From Trichobilharzia szidati (lineage: Eukaryota; Platyhelminthes; Trematoda; Strigeidida; Schistosomatidae): a DNA stretch of 64,000 nt. Of this stretch, positions 36,040-46,605 are shown piece after piece. The notes under the pieces were generated by a model that worked only from the letters and a program-made list of their open reading frames with translations, searched no databases and was not told where the DNA came from. The stretch spans positions 28,218,977-28,282,976 of the forward strand of contig OX235271.1 in the NCBI GenBank assembly GCA_944472155.2, read 5' to 3'. Positions within the stretch are counted from its first letter, which is position 1; every line of letters begins with the position of its first letter. A program made the translations under genes and the position numbers.

Positions 36040-36235
36040 AAGATTATTCATGAAATGACATCAGTTAGAGAACCATTGGAAAGCCATCAGGGAGTACTAA
36101 ACAGCTGTTTCGTCCTAGTTTGGGACTCTTCTTTCAGCACGCACCCACCGCTGTTCCAACCCAGGGAACTTCCAGTCAAATGACAAGCTCGTAGACCATC
36201 CAGCCACTAGGATCTGATCCCGTGGTCGATGAATT
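36040..36235 (-). mobile_element. SINE H
   Basis: Minus strand: tRNA-like head, then GTGCTG, AAAGA insertion, AGTCCCAAACTAGGACGAAA and CAGCTGTTTAGTAC. The region before helix II is altered. Confidence 0.7.
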
Positions 36236-36425
36236 TCAACACCACTATATCAGGTCCTAGTGGATGAATGGTCAACGGACTGCAACAGTAGCCGGAAGGT
36301 CCTCAGTTCGAACCCTGGTTTGTGCATACTGTCAAAGAGTTGGTGATCTATCTTAAAAACGACCAAAACCATGGAAACAAACACTTAAAAGTTGATTATT
36401 TTTCAAAAAGTTCTCATGCCTTCAA
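36236..36425 (+). mobile_element. SINE H relic, head to head with previous
   Basis: GGTCCTAGTGGATGAATGGT and GTTCGAACCCTGG give the head. The hammerhead region is reduced to CATACTGTCAAAGAGTT. Confidence 0.55.
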
Positions 36426-37440
36426 TCTCAATGAACAATGAACTGGTCATTAAAACAATCCAAAACAAAGCCATCCATTCACCTATTCATAAACACACAT
36501 ACACAAACATACAAACACGAATATATATACGCACTGATCACTTCTGAAAGGCGTTTGAGATAAGTCAAGTGGGAAAAGTGGTGGAAAGGAAAAACCTACT
36601 ACTTCCACCATATTAATTATTACTACTATTACTATGATTATGATTATACTTTAAAATGAAACACGCAAACTCAGTCAAATGCAAGGGAAAAAAAAGTAGG
36701 AGAACTTCTAATATGTATATCTGTCAATTACCTATCCATCTTGCATTAAAATAGCTTCTTGAATTTTTGTAGACAGGCACACACTTGTAAAGCCAGACAC
36801 CCACCGACCCATTCACACACACACACCACATACACACGAGTGTAGGTGCGTACGCACGTACGAATTCGTGAATACTACAACTCTCAGCCTCTTATTACTG
36901 TTTCAACCAAACATATATATGCATATATATATGCCAATCAATCTGGAGAGAAAAAGCCCAATGTGGAAAAATGTAGTGAATGGCTGGCTGCCTAACTCAC
37001 TGACTGACTGACTGTCTAATTAACTGACTTAAGATATACATATATATATGCTGGAATATGGACTATACTACTTAAATGGTAAAAAGTCAAGTAGTTTAAA
37101 TCGCTGTCAAAAAAAACTACTCAGAGAATAGGGTGGTGGTGGAAAGAGGTACACTGGGTGGATGAAGAACAGACAAAGCAAACTATAAAAATAAGTAAAG
37201 TAATGAAAAAGAACTATCAACCTGAACAGTAATGGAAAAACACAGGGGAAAAAACCAGCGAGAATTTATCACGCACACAAAGTGAGTGTGTAAAAGATGG
37301 AGTTGATGGAGTAAAATCAAGGGTATGAGGATAAGGAGTTTGAGTCATCAATCACTAGCCGTATCTCACTCAGTAAGAAAAGGTATATAATTATCCTCAG
37401 CCATGATGATATTATTTTATTTTTAAGAAGGAAATTAAAA
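36426..37440. other. No gene recognised; simple repeats
   Basis: (CA)-rich tracts near 36810-36835, (TA)-rich tracts near 36910-36930 and 37035-37050, and a (TGAC)n tract near 36995-37010 are present. Confidence 0.5.
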
Positions 37441-37489
37441 TCGAGAAATGTACAAGTATTAGATGGTTGGAGGCAATCGGCCACAGGAA

Positions 37490-37537
37490 GCCTTGCTTGA
37501 CCTAGGTTTCGTGCTAGTTGGCACTCATCAGCAAGGC
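37490..37537 (-). ncRNA. Hammerhead ribozyme, complete core
   Basis: Minus strand: GCCUUG (37532-37537), CUGAUGA (37525-37531), helix II GUGC/GCAC (37521-37524, 37511-37514) around a CAACUA loop, GAAA (37507-37510), CCUAGG and GUC with predicted cleavage after 37499. CAAGGC (37490-37495) completes stem I after AAG. ACCUAGGU is palindromic. All core bases are present. The AAG between the cleavage site and CAAGGC is unusual; alternatively UUC/AAG pairs with a bulged G. Confidence 0.7.
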
Positions 37538-37667
37538 GCATCTGCAACCTTGAAGGAACTGATGTCCCTTCTGAGATTCGAACCCGCGTCACCCAGTGCT
37601 GCAGTCAGAGACGTTACCACTGAGCTATTCAGGCTCGCGACTGACCTCCTGTAGGACTGTATAGGAT

Positions 37668-37984
37668 ATTTTTGATTGCACACTAGTCAGTAACTAGTGT
37701 AATGCGTCTAGTCCTATCTTCGGTGCAGACTGAATTCTACCAGTCATGTTTGCAATGTGGCCACCATGCTAGGTGGCTCGCCATTACGGTGCACTGTGAA
37801 TTGTTGGTATTAGATGGTTGGAGGCAATCGGCAACCATCTAATACCAACAATTCACAGTGCACCGTAATGGCGAGCCACCTAGCATGGTGGCCACATTGC
37901 AAACATGACTGGTAGAATTCAGTCTGCACCGAAGATAGGACTAGACGCATTACACTAGTTACTGACTAGTGTGCAATCAAAAAT
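37668..37984. repeat. 153-bp perfect inverted repeat, 11-base loop
   Basis: Arms at 37668-37820 and 37832-37984 are complementary with no mismatch I could find. The loop is GAGGCAATCGG. The last few bases of the outer end overlap the target duplication. Confidence 0.9.
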
Positions 37985-38024
37985 GTACAAGTATTATTGA
38001 GATCTTACCGATACTCTATCATCT

Positions 38025-38515
38025 TTTTATTATCATTATTCGTATTCTCTTAGTGGAATATAGAGCTACAGTAGCATATTGCCATTCTTCCTCCCCCCCC
38101 TCTTATTCTTCGCACTCCTTTTTAGCTGTTTCTACAATCGCTCATTAGTTTTCATTTCCCCCTGTCATGATCTTCTCCATATCACCACTGGAATCACATC
38201 CAACTCATGGTTTCCCATTCGCGTTCACCTCGAATGACCGCCTGGCACATTTTGTCACTCAACGGTCTCCTCAGCGTATATTCAGTCCACCTCCATTTTT
38301 TCCGGCACATATGCTGCTTCGTCTCTAGAGTTCCATGTTAATAATCCTTTCTGGCTGGCCATCTGATTTTTAGTACGGAGCCAGTGAAGGGAGCTGTTGA
38401 TGAAAGCCTTTAGAAAGCGGTTGGAAATGCTTTTGTTAACGGGCATGTCAAGTCTCCATACCATATAGAAGCACTGACTTGACATTAGTTTAGTGTTACA
38501 GAGTCTGTCTGATAT
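38025..38515 (-). mobile_element. RTE-b LINE, 3' end
   Basis: Minus-strand coding remnants read KSISNRFLKAFINSSLHWL and KNQMASQKG, followed by a decayed terminus and ATT triplets on the left side. It is 5' truncated. Confidence 0.75.
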
Positions 38516-38639
38516 TCACAATTAATTAAAGCTGATAACTCACTTAGTTAGTTGGGTCAGATCTCTCAAGTACCAGATCATAGGTCAAAATTATAGTACG
38601 AAGGCTGATGATACTACACAGTATTTTCTCCCTAGGCTG

Positions 38640-38815
38640 CTATAGGCAGAATAGAAATCCAACTAGCGGACCAACTCACTGAAAGTCCAGGTATTCACTG
38701 AAACTTTAGAAATGAAAGGTCGTTGAGTTCACGTCTCAGTGGATACAATCAGATGATGAGGCACGAATACAGTGAAACATTCATGATAGAAGACTGCACT
38801 GCTACAACCGTCTAG
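38640..38815 (+). mobile_element. Sm-alpha-like SINE relic
   Basis: CAGATGATGAGGCACGAATA and AGTGAAACATTCATGAT preserve the order of a hammerhead core after a faint tRNA-like head. Helix II no longer pairs. Confidence 0.45.
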
Positions 38816-39059
38816 TGATCTATGGTTTTCAATGATTCCCTAACTGATATAGGATCGTAACGAAATCTACAGTGAAACTAATCATTACGTTAACGAATCT
38901 TCATTATTCCTTGAGATACAGGTGGAAATCCGTTAGTTAACCCTCAAAGACAACTCGATATCCATTCTACACTTAAAACCTATGAATTAATTGTCTCACC
39001 CTAATCATCCGGTTAGTCAAATCAATACAGATCTATAGCCCTTAGCCCCCTCCTTCACC

Positions 39060-39690
39060 CAAGAAAAAAAGCAAGGTACAGATCTTTAACATTAATGTCA
39101 AGTCGCTACTCCTGTATTCTTCAGAGAGGTGATGTATTTTGTCACCAAAAAAAGGATCATCAACCACAGCCAACTCCATTCACTCCGTGCTAATGATCAG
39201 ATGGTCAACCACACAGAATAAACAACAAGAAATCCTAATAAAAATGCAGAAAGAAAATGGTGACATACTGACATACTGTGCGTCGGTGGCCCAGTGGTTA
39301 GGACTCTCGCCGATCATGCACATGGTCCGGGGTTCGATCCCCTGCCGACGCACACCCGATATCTATGGTCGGCCTGCGAAATTTGGGCCACCGATATCCA
39401 CGCTGAAAATGTCATACTTGTACCGAAAATACGGTGTGTCATCAAGCTGTAATCAAAATAAAATAAATTATACACTGACGAGACATCCAAGTGACACCGA
39501 ACGCCAAGTTGGCCAACAATAGTCACCTGAATAGGAAGAAGTCAGAGACGAGTTGAGCATGAGTTTGAAGGGAATTTGGCCAACAGTTGTGAAGTCAACA
39601 GAAAATGACCCAAGAGAACTGAGTGGAACAAAGATTTCCCTCCAAAGCTCTCGGTTCCATCCGGAAACAAAGAAAGGGTTGTAATCAATC
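39060..39690 (+). mobile_element. RTE-b LINE interrupted by SINE A
   Basis: RTE-b sequence (AACATTAATGTCAAGTCGCT, CAAGAAATCCTAATAAAAATG) stops near 39277 and resumes after the SINE as ACACTGACGAGACATCCAAG, equivalent to the CACTGAGGAGACC block. It runs to a decayed terminus. Confidence 0.65.
39278..39469 (+). mobile_element. SINE A, full length, nested in RTE-b
   Basis: The head folds well: GCGTCGG pairs with CCGACGC, A-box-like GGCCCAGTGGTTAGGA and B-box GGTTCGATCCCC. The body and AAAATAAAATAAAT tail are intact. The putative anticodon loop lacks the invariant U33, so this is not a working tRNA. Confidence 0.9.
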
Positions 39691-40744
39691 ACATAGTGAA
39701 ATTCAAGCTAACTGACCAAAATGGAGAAAAAGAAAATGAAATTTTCCCGGAGAAAACTTTATTTTTCACTAATTAATCTAACTCGTTTATTCATCAACAC
39801 ATCGAAAGAGATTGAAAAATAAAATGTCGATGAATAGTGGAAGGAAAGAAAATAGTAAACGCGCGTTTTGTATCTACTCCCAGTATATCCAAATAACAAT
39901 GGAGTAAAGGCACACTCACATTCATATTCATGTACATACATACATAGACACTTACGTACTCAATTTCTTGTTTTAAACATTTCCGAAATGAAAAAACGAA
40001 AGAAAAATTTAGTTGTTTTCTTTTGTCTTTTTTCTCCGGAAAATAAATAGAGTAAATGAATTGAAAACAATTTTGTACTCTGAGAGAAAATATTTTGGAA
40101 AAATGTTATTATGAAAGAATTATTACTAATTTCTCACCGCTATTATTATTATTACCATTATTGTTTTTGGTTTCGGGTTCTCAACTTGGCTTCCCTCATT
40201 CCACCTTAATCCATCCATCTCACTTTCTCATGCATTTCTTTCTATTCAGGCTATCAGTTTCCACTGCCTTGCTTGCAATAGAGGGAGGCAGAAAGAGAGG
40301 GGGGTGTTTGACATTCAATGAGTTCAACTCACTGAGATTAAAATCATTGTCTCCGTTATTGCTGTTATTATTATTATTAGTACCATTATTGTTTTCAAAA
40401 AATTTAGATAAACATTTTGCATTTTTTGTCGTAAACAACTGTTTTTCGTTGTTTACGATAATGAAATACTGCTTATATCTATGTATGTGTGCATAATTCA
40501 GTAGTATATTAAGTCGAATTCACAATTTGCATCGTTCAAGGAGATGGAATCTCACCACGGTTTCCCTTGGAAATCAAAATTATTCAGACCGCAGAATATG
40601 ATTTGCTTGATACCGTTATCGATCTAGATCACTTTAGTGGTCCAGCTAATAGGAGCTAATAGTTTATGTGAGTGACATACAACTACTTATCCGAGTCATT
40701 CAGTAGTATATTACTCTAAAACTTCGTTTATCTAAGCTTTTATT
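39691..40744. other. No confident gene; low-complexity frames
   Basis: Opposed frames at 40095-40496 (plus, Leu-rich) and 40220-40438 (minus, Asn-rich) arise from repeated TTATTATTATTACCATTATT tracts. An 11-bp hairpin (TCGTAAACAAC with its complement) sits near 40428-40458. No exon is supported. Confidence 0.4.
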
Positions 40745-40955
40745 TTCAAATGTTAGTATGTAGGGAGCACTGGATAGCTTATTTATCCTAGTTTTTGGGG
40801 CTTGAAAGCACCACATGCCTATGACGCCAAAGCCAGGCTGTGAGGCGAGCTCATTGACTGTTCAAGCATTGAGTAGCGCGGAACCCAGTCTTACAATTCA
40901 CGATATATGTAGCACTACTGACAACCAGCGTCATTGGTGAGGACTTGTTAGTACA
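40745..40955 (-). mobile_element. SINE H relic
   Basis: GCACTGGATAGC and TATCCTAGTTTTTGGGGC on the plus strand mark a decayed hammerhead. Head and upstream module (CAGCGTCATTGGTGAGGAC) follow. Confidence 0.5.
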
Positions 40956-41094
40956 CATACGATTTGGTGAACCCCCTAGTTTATTCTTTTATTGGTATTC
41001 TGAATATATTTCGAATATTTATGATTAAATTATCAAAGACTGAAAATTAGTGACCGGTCTTGCAAATTGGTGTTATTCTGATCGATTGTATTTA

Positions 41095-41160
41095 ACGGTG
41101 AAATCCAACTTTCCGGCGTTTCGTCCCACTTCGAGATTCATCATCTGGATGCATGTATTT
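41095..41160 (-). ncRNA. Sm-alpha-like hammerhead relic
   Basis: Minus strand: ATCCAG, ATGATGA, TCTC...GGGACGAAACGCC, then TTGGAT as stem I partner. The first core base is A and helix II pairs poorly. Confidence 0.5.
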
Positions 41161-41714
41161 GCCAGCAAAAGAATACTACTGAAATGTTTCATTCAATCTT
41201 AACATCCTTCTTATTTTGCGGGTCAATAAATGCTGAGTAGAGTTTCATTTTTGGGAAGGGATATGACTTCGACATCGGTGATAAGTTTTATGCTGAGATA
41301 ATAAAGTATCGTTTCCATTTTGTTATCTACTTTCTCCGTTTTTCAAGAAAATAAAACAACAAAGTGAGAGCGGAGAAATAATATACTCGCTTTCAGTTAG
41401 CTCCTCATCAACGGTTCTACACTATTACATCTATAGTTTTGTATATGAAAAATTGTGACAATGGATATGAACTATCATTTTTTTGGAAGAGAAAGGGTGA
41501 CCATAATTATGGAGTTCAGCATCAGTTATTTTATTGGGATTGAGACATCAAGTTATAACATCATCAGTAATCTCTTAGATTATAAATGAGTTACGTAGCA
41601 ATACCATTGTTCAGTTCTTAGTGCTCAAAAGAAACTGTAAGACTGATAAGTAGCCAAGGTAATCCAAGTACTCTAAATTACTTCTAACACATAAATTACA
41701 CCTAATCATAGTGC

Positions 41715-41905
41715 CATTTTGGTGGATGGTGACTCTCAGTAGATTCCAGGACGCGAATCTCGTTCATTTTTGGACTCATCATTTAAATGTACTACCTGCA
41801 TTCCCATTGACTAAGTGACACTTTCATCACAGGGACTCGAACCCAGTGCCTATCGTTTCAAATTGCCCAGCAGGCCACTTGCGCCATGATAGACAGTGTG
41901 CTTTT
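41715..41905 (-). mobile_element. Sm-alpha-like SINE
   Basis: The minus-strand tRNA-like head (TGGCGCAAGTGGCC, GGGTTCGAGTCCC) is followed by ATGATGAGTCC, a GAAC/GAGA segment and GCGTCCTGGAATC. This is the classical Sm-alpha order with GAGA in place of GAAA. Confidence 0.65.
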
Positions 41906-42775
41906 AGCATTTCCCACTCAATTAAACATTCATTCAAGTTTATGTGTTGTGACTCTTAAAATGTGATGATATCAGAAGAGACAATCTTTGTCTGTTTATG
42001 CTTTTAAACAAATGTGACTTACTTACACACACACACACACAAACACACAGAGAAGCACACGACATGAATATATATAATGCTTCATTAGTGTCTCGCCTAC
42101 CATGAGTGTGTTTGTTAATGCATTGTGAGCCACACCTATTCTTGTATAGAGATGGAGCATACCACTTGACTTTTCACGCCATTTTAGGCCAAATAAAAAT
42201 GATTGATACACTGACCTACCTACCTACCATGAAGCATACATAGTACAATACCTTAGGGAGTTAGGGATGGCGTGGAGCCGGGGTGGAGTGGGATAAGGTG
42301 ACATGTGAAGGTGACGATTAAACTAAGGTATAAAACTCTTATCAGAAAGATAACAAAAGTACGAAGAGTTGACTCCAGCTTCTTTATTTATTTGTTTGTT
42401 TATTTATTCATTTTCACTCGTTTTTTCCTCAGTCCTGTCTCCATATCTGTTTTACTCTCATTGTCTTTCTCTGCTGTGTGTTCATCACACACACACACAC
42501 ACGTGTGATGACTCCACTATTCTCACTTAGAATTGATAGACAGGTGTGATGGGGAGAATGATGGAATAAAAAATAAACTTGAGTAGAACTTTCAGTTCTC
42601 CTCATTTAATTTTTTCGTTTACTTTAATGATGCTGTTTTCTAAAGGTTAACGCCCCGAGTGAGTAAAGATTATTACTGCCATCACTATTATTATTAGTAG
42701 TAGTAGTAGTAGTATATTCATCATCCTCAACGTTACTGGTAGTAAGAAGATTTTGCCTACTTTTCACATTACTAC
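41906..42775. other. No gene recognised; simple repeats
   Basis: (CA)n near 42024-42042 and 42486-42503, (TTTA)-type tract near 42386-42408 and (TAG)n near 42693-42714 are seen. Confidence 0.5.
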
Positions 42776-42779
42776 TTTC

Positions 42780-43555
42780 AGGTGAACATAGAGAAAACAG
42801 GAGTGATGAAGATTCCTGGACAACATCACCAACAGCAACAACAACAGACAACAATCAGACAGCGTAAATGGACGGAATATGAAAGAAGCAACCTCCTTTA
42901 CCTACCTACCTACCTACCTACCTGGAGACCATCATTTCAACTACAGGCGGATTGGACTGATGAGGATATCAAAGCGAGGATCATCGGGAAAGCAAAGCAA
43001 GCTTTCATTGCTCTCAAGTCTGTGCGGAGATCAACAACACTCATCATGAAAAATAAGATGTGGATTTTCAACTCCGGTGTGAAGTCAGTGCTACTTTATG
43101 GATCAGAGACATGGCGCGTCATAAAGAGCACTTCAAACAAACTACAGAATTTCATCAACAGCTGTCTTCGCTCAGTACTACTCAAGATCAGATGGCCAGC
43201 CGGCCAGAAAAGATCAGCAACAGAGTGAGATCTCTGGCAATGAGCGAACCAACCGACCCGGCAGGAACCGATTGTGAAACAAATAGGCAGAAAGAAATGA
43301 AGGTGGATTGGCTATACTCTAAGAAAACCATCAAGTGAGTGTCATCACACGCCAGGCGATCACTCGAGTGGAAACTGAATAGGAAGCGGCTAGTTGGTCG
43401 TCAGTGCGATGGTGACATGGAGGAGATCATGTGAAGAAGAGATGAAAGCATGTGGGCAGACATGGAGTCAGGTTAAAATGTTGGCAGAGAACCGAACGCA
43501 ATGGAGACGTGCGACTGAAGCCCTATGTTCCTCTTGGAACTAAAGGAAGCAATAA
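42780..43555 (+). mobile_element. RTE-a LINE, 3' portion
   Basis: A 148-codon frame starts MNIEKTGVMKIPGQ and includes RRSTTLIMKNKMWIFNSGVK, LLYGSETWRVIKSTSNK and KIRWPAGQ. A TACC tract at 42899-42925 matches the one in 19735-20780, so these two copies share a recent source. It ends with the family terminus and AAT triplets. It starts abruptly after AGGTGAACATAG. Confidence 0.85.
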
Positions 43556-43639
43556 ATAATAATAATACTTCCAGTCAGTCAGTCAGTCGATTTTAGTATT
43601 ATCTTTTATAGAACTACTATTAATTATTTTCCATGTAGA

Positions 43640-43935
43640 TTAATTCGTGAACCGATATTGGATACAGAACCATTCATGACCTAAGCAGGGATCGGAAACA
43701 TGACCTTTAAGTTACCAGGTCACCCTGTTGACTATTCGGACACTCTGATGGAATATAAAGACTCATGAATTCTTATTTCTGTTAATTCATTATATATGTA
43801 GCGTCACTACTACCAGACAACATTATCAGTAAGCATTCCTTCTCACACTCCACTTCATCGATCCCTCTGGTCATGGCTTTTCAACAGAATTTCAAGCAAC
43901 GTTATCCTGTGGTTCATCTATAACTAGTAGGCGTC
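43640..43935 (-). mobile_element. SINE H relic
   Basis: The tail, a deleted hammerhead, head (GTTTCCGATCCC) and upstream module (TTGAAATTCTGTTGAAAAGC) are on the minus strand. Confidence 0.45.
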
Positions 43936-43974
43936 AGAATAATTTCCAAGTGTTTGTTAACAGGGATTTGTTTG

Positions 43975-44250
43975 ATTTCAAGTTAGGCGACGAGTGGACA
44001 CCGCTTGGAGAAGAAATAAAAGTCAGGAAGTACTAACTAGTTGTTCCATCCTAGTTTGTGACTCTGCAGCAATACACACTAATGACCCAACTAGGGTTAG
44101 AAACCAGGGTCTTCTGGTTACAAGGTCAGACCCAGCCACTCGGATGAATATTTGCTTCGCCCTGACAGAGTGGACCCCACAGACAGCGACTTTTCTAATT
44201 ACAGCTTCAGAACATCTATCTAGTAGCTAGTTGCTAGTGTCCTGAAGGTT
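43975..44250 (-). mobile_element. SINE H
   Basis: Minus strand: TATTG, CTGCAGA, GTCACAAACTAGGAT and GGAAC remain from the hammerhead. The head has TTTCTAACCCTAG. Confidence 0.55.
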
Positions 44251-44729
44251 GATATCCAGAGTTTGAGTTTTGTAAGGATTTTGATTTAATGAGATAAAAA
44301 TTGAGAACAATCTGTAATCAGTAGTTCAGAAGGTTGAGATGTCAAGGAAGAGAGATCAGTTTAACCCAGAAGATTATAAAAGTATGAGAATTACTATTCG
44401 TGTTGGCTTACTCTGCTTAGTGGCCTACTGAACAACACTGTAGTTTTTAAGCCTGTAAAAACTGAATTCTGCTCAAGGCAAAGTATACTGACAGTTAGTT
44501 GGAGACAGGTACAATCACTCGAAGAGTCTTAGAGGAGGACAGAAATGCACGCTGAAGATATAACTTTTAGACGCCTGGAAAATGAAATCAAAGTTTAACG
44601 ACCAGAGATCTGATGATAAGAGAGAGAACAGTAAACGACGGAATAGATGAAGTATTCTGTGTTAACAGAATAATATGATGAGAGATCTATTAATCACATG
44701 ACTAAGCTTTTTTCATATGAACCCCCAGG
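44251..44729. other. No gene recognised
   Basis: Nothing identifiable was seen here. Confidence 0.4.
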
Positions 44730-45250
44730 GGTTATAATAAAAAATTATGACGGCCTGGGTCAACCAAGTTGGCTTTGAGGATAGATACTGACCAACTGTA
44801 TGGATTGGTGGTAGAGCTACGTCGCAAACTGATGGATTTCAACACTTATGAGTCAATGAATTCCAAATCATTTTTTTAATTTTTTTAAAATTTTTTAAAT
44901 TTTGGTTACAGCTTGATGCCACACCGTATTTTCAGTACAAGTATGGCATTTTCAGCATGGATATCGGTAGCCCAAATTTCACAGGCCGACCATAGATATC
45001 GGGTGTGCGCCGGCAGGGGCTCGAACCTCGGACCATGTGCATGGTTGGCGAGAGTCCTGACCACTGTGCCACCGATGTACTTGAATGGTCTACTGGTTTG
45101 CCTAGAAAACGGAAATTCCTAAGTTCTATCCCTCATGCGAGTAAACTGTCGACTGTCGCCTGGTTTTCATTGGTTATTCGACTGATATCGATTTCTTTAC
45201 GAAATTCACCTTGAAATCAATGGAATTCCCACAAATCTAACATTTGAAAA
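44730..45250 (+). mobile_element. SINE H interrupted by SINE A
   Basis: The upstream module (CAACCAAGTTGGCTTTGAGG, CGCAAACTGATGGA) precedes SINE A. The head (TTGAATGGTCTACTGG), a decayed core and the tail (GGTTATTCGACTGATATCG) follow it. Confidence 0.6.
44868..45080 (-). mobile_element. SINE A nested in SINE H
   Basis: A complete minus-strand copy with B-box GGTTCGAGCCCC, body, and a T-rich tail on the plus strand at its left end. Confidence 0.85.
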
Positions 45251-45309
45251 CAATCTACAATGTCTCAAATTTAATCAGAGTTAGTGTATAGGTGGGAAAA
45301 CCCAATTTC

Positions 45310-45548
45310 TAAACATTACTAATTCAAGTGCGATCACAGATTGATATCATCTGGAGAACCATTGAAAACCAGGCAGTACTGGATGGCTGTTTCGTCCTAG
45401 TTCGGGACTCGTTGGCAGTATGCACTCAACGGGTTTCGAATTCAGGACCTTCCGGCCACAGGTCAAGCTTTTAGACCATTCAGCCAATGGAAACCAACTG
45501 TCAATGGCCATCCCATGAATTCTAACTTCTATCAATTCGTGATTTTAT
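45310..45548 (-). mobile_element. SINE H
   Basis: Minus strand: ATACTG, CCAACGA (core damaged), GTCC/GGAC intact, GAAACAGCC, then the tail. The head has AATTCGAAACCC. Confidence 0.7.
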
Positions 45549-45549
45549 T

Positions 45550-45755
45550 GCTCCCTAGAGACTGGCTGGAGGACGGAGTTGCCCAGAGTCCTAGTGGAAA
45601 TTCATGACCATTGGGGCTCAACCAGTCGGAAATGAGGAAAAATGCTTGCCGATGACACTGGATAGTGGTTGTTACGCTGAAATCACGAACTGATAGAAGT
45701 TAGAACTCATGGAGTGGCCATTGTGTTGGGTCCCTTTGGCTGAATGCTAGCTAGG
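45550..45755 (+). mobile_element. SINE H 5' fragment, head to head with previous
   Basis: Upstream module from GAGACTGGCTGGAGGACGG through AATCACGAACTGATAGAAG to GGGTCCCTTTGGCTGAATG. It is cut inside the tRNA-like head. Confidence 0.65.
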
Positions 45756-46151
45756 CAAGCACTGCTGAGTTTTCCGCTTTGGATCAACTGACACGTGGCA
45801 CTGTCACCTAGCCAACTATTGAATGAGAATGAATTATTCAGCTTCTCATGTGTGTATTGATTAATATTAGCAACTATTCTTATGATGATTTATCTCTCTA
45901 TCTTACAATCCAATTTTATGAGGAAAATTGAATATAAATACTATTGCACAGCTAGAGAAAATGAATTCGTCAAAAAAAACGGGACCCTTCTTTGAACTAC
46001 TTGTCTTGTTTTTATTAATGCTTGGATATGAATTATATCTAAAGAGTCCGAAAAAAGTATCATTCTCAAGTGTTGTTTTGTAGGGATTTGATTGGTTACA
46101 GGATTTCATCATGAGCTGACATTAGTTAGAGAACCACTGGAAAACCTGAGA

Positions 46152-46200
46152 GTACTGGACAGCTGTTTCGTCACACTAGTTTGGGACTCTTCAGCAGTAC
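46152..46200 (-). ncRNA. Hammerhead in left SINE H unit, core intact
   Basis: Minus strand: GUACUG (46195-46200), CUGAAGA (46188-46194), GUC/GAC helix II with a large loop, GAAA (46166-46169), CAGCUGUC and CAGUAC. The core is intact, but a GUGU insertion cuts helix II to 3 bp. ACAGCUGU is palindromic. Confidence 0.6.
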
Positions 46201-46549
46201 GCACCCACCAGGGTTCGAACCCAGGACCTTGTGGTTACAAGGCGAGCTCGTATACCATTAAGCCACTGGGACCCGATCCAATGGCCCTTGAATTCCAACT
46301 TCTGCCAATTCACGACATAGCGCGACCCCTAACCAATGTCTTCGGCGAGTATTTGTCCTCACACCCGACCTGCTGCACCCTACTGGTCACGACTTCTCAC
46401 TAGAACCCCAGGTGACTACCTACCTGAATAGGGCAAGTCGCTAGTGAGCATCTCATTGATTTTCAAGTGTTGTTTTGTAGGGATTTGATTGGTTACAGGA
46501 TTTTCATCATGAGCTGACATTAGTTAGAGAACCATTGGAAAACCTGGGA

Positions 46550-46595
46550 GTACTGGACAGCTGTTTCGTCCTAGTTTGGGACTTTTCAGCAGTAC
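46550..46595 (-). ncRNA. Hammerhead in right SINE H unit, one core change
   Basis: Minus strand: GUACUG (46590-46595), CUGAAAA (46583-46589), GUCC/GGAC helix II, GAAA (46564-46567), CAGCUGUC and CAGUAC. Only the G of CUGANGA is changed to A; that G is catalytic in hammerheads. Confidence 0.65.
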
Positions 46596-46605
46596 ACACC
46601 CATTC

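Larger units (their letters stand above)
37446..37995 (-). mobile_element. Unit D: retrozyme-like insertion with hammerhead and inverted partial copy
   Basis: The insertion is bounded by AAATGTACAAGTATT at 37446-37460 and 37981-37995 (15 bp). On the minus strand one 351-bp unit has an upstream part, a tRNA-like head (AATAGCTCAGTGGTAA, GGGTTCGAATCTC), a complete hammerhead core, and ends CCGATTGCCTCCAACCATCT. The same 20 bases (plus-strand AGATGGTTGGAGGCAATCGG) occur at 37461-37480 and 37812-37831, so the unit is terminally redundant. Beyond its 5' end lies a perfect inverted copy of its first ~150 bp. Confidence 0.8.
46067..46605 (-). mobile_element. Tandem SINE H: one full unit plus part of the next
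   Basis: CAAGTGTTGTTTTGTAGGG occurs at 46067 and 46464, giving a period of 397-398 bp in the same orientation. The left unit is full length with head (GGGTTCGAACCCTGG) and upstream module. The right unit runs only from the tail to the hammerhead and stops at about 46602. This is a direct tandem arrangement. Confidence 0.85.

Noticed and set aside
39278..39351. Possible functional tRNA gene (good acceptor stem and A/B boxes)
   Set aside because: The anticodon loop lacks U33, and the same head recurs with SINE A or SINE B tails, so it is a SINE head.
40095..40496. 133-codon plus-strand frame with apparent hydrophobic segments
   Set aside because: Leu runs come from TTATTATTA-type tracts duplicated in the region. 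No family motif or splice context is visible.
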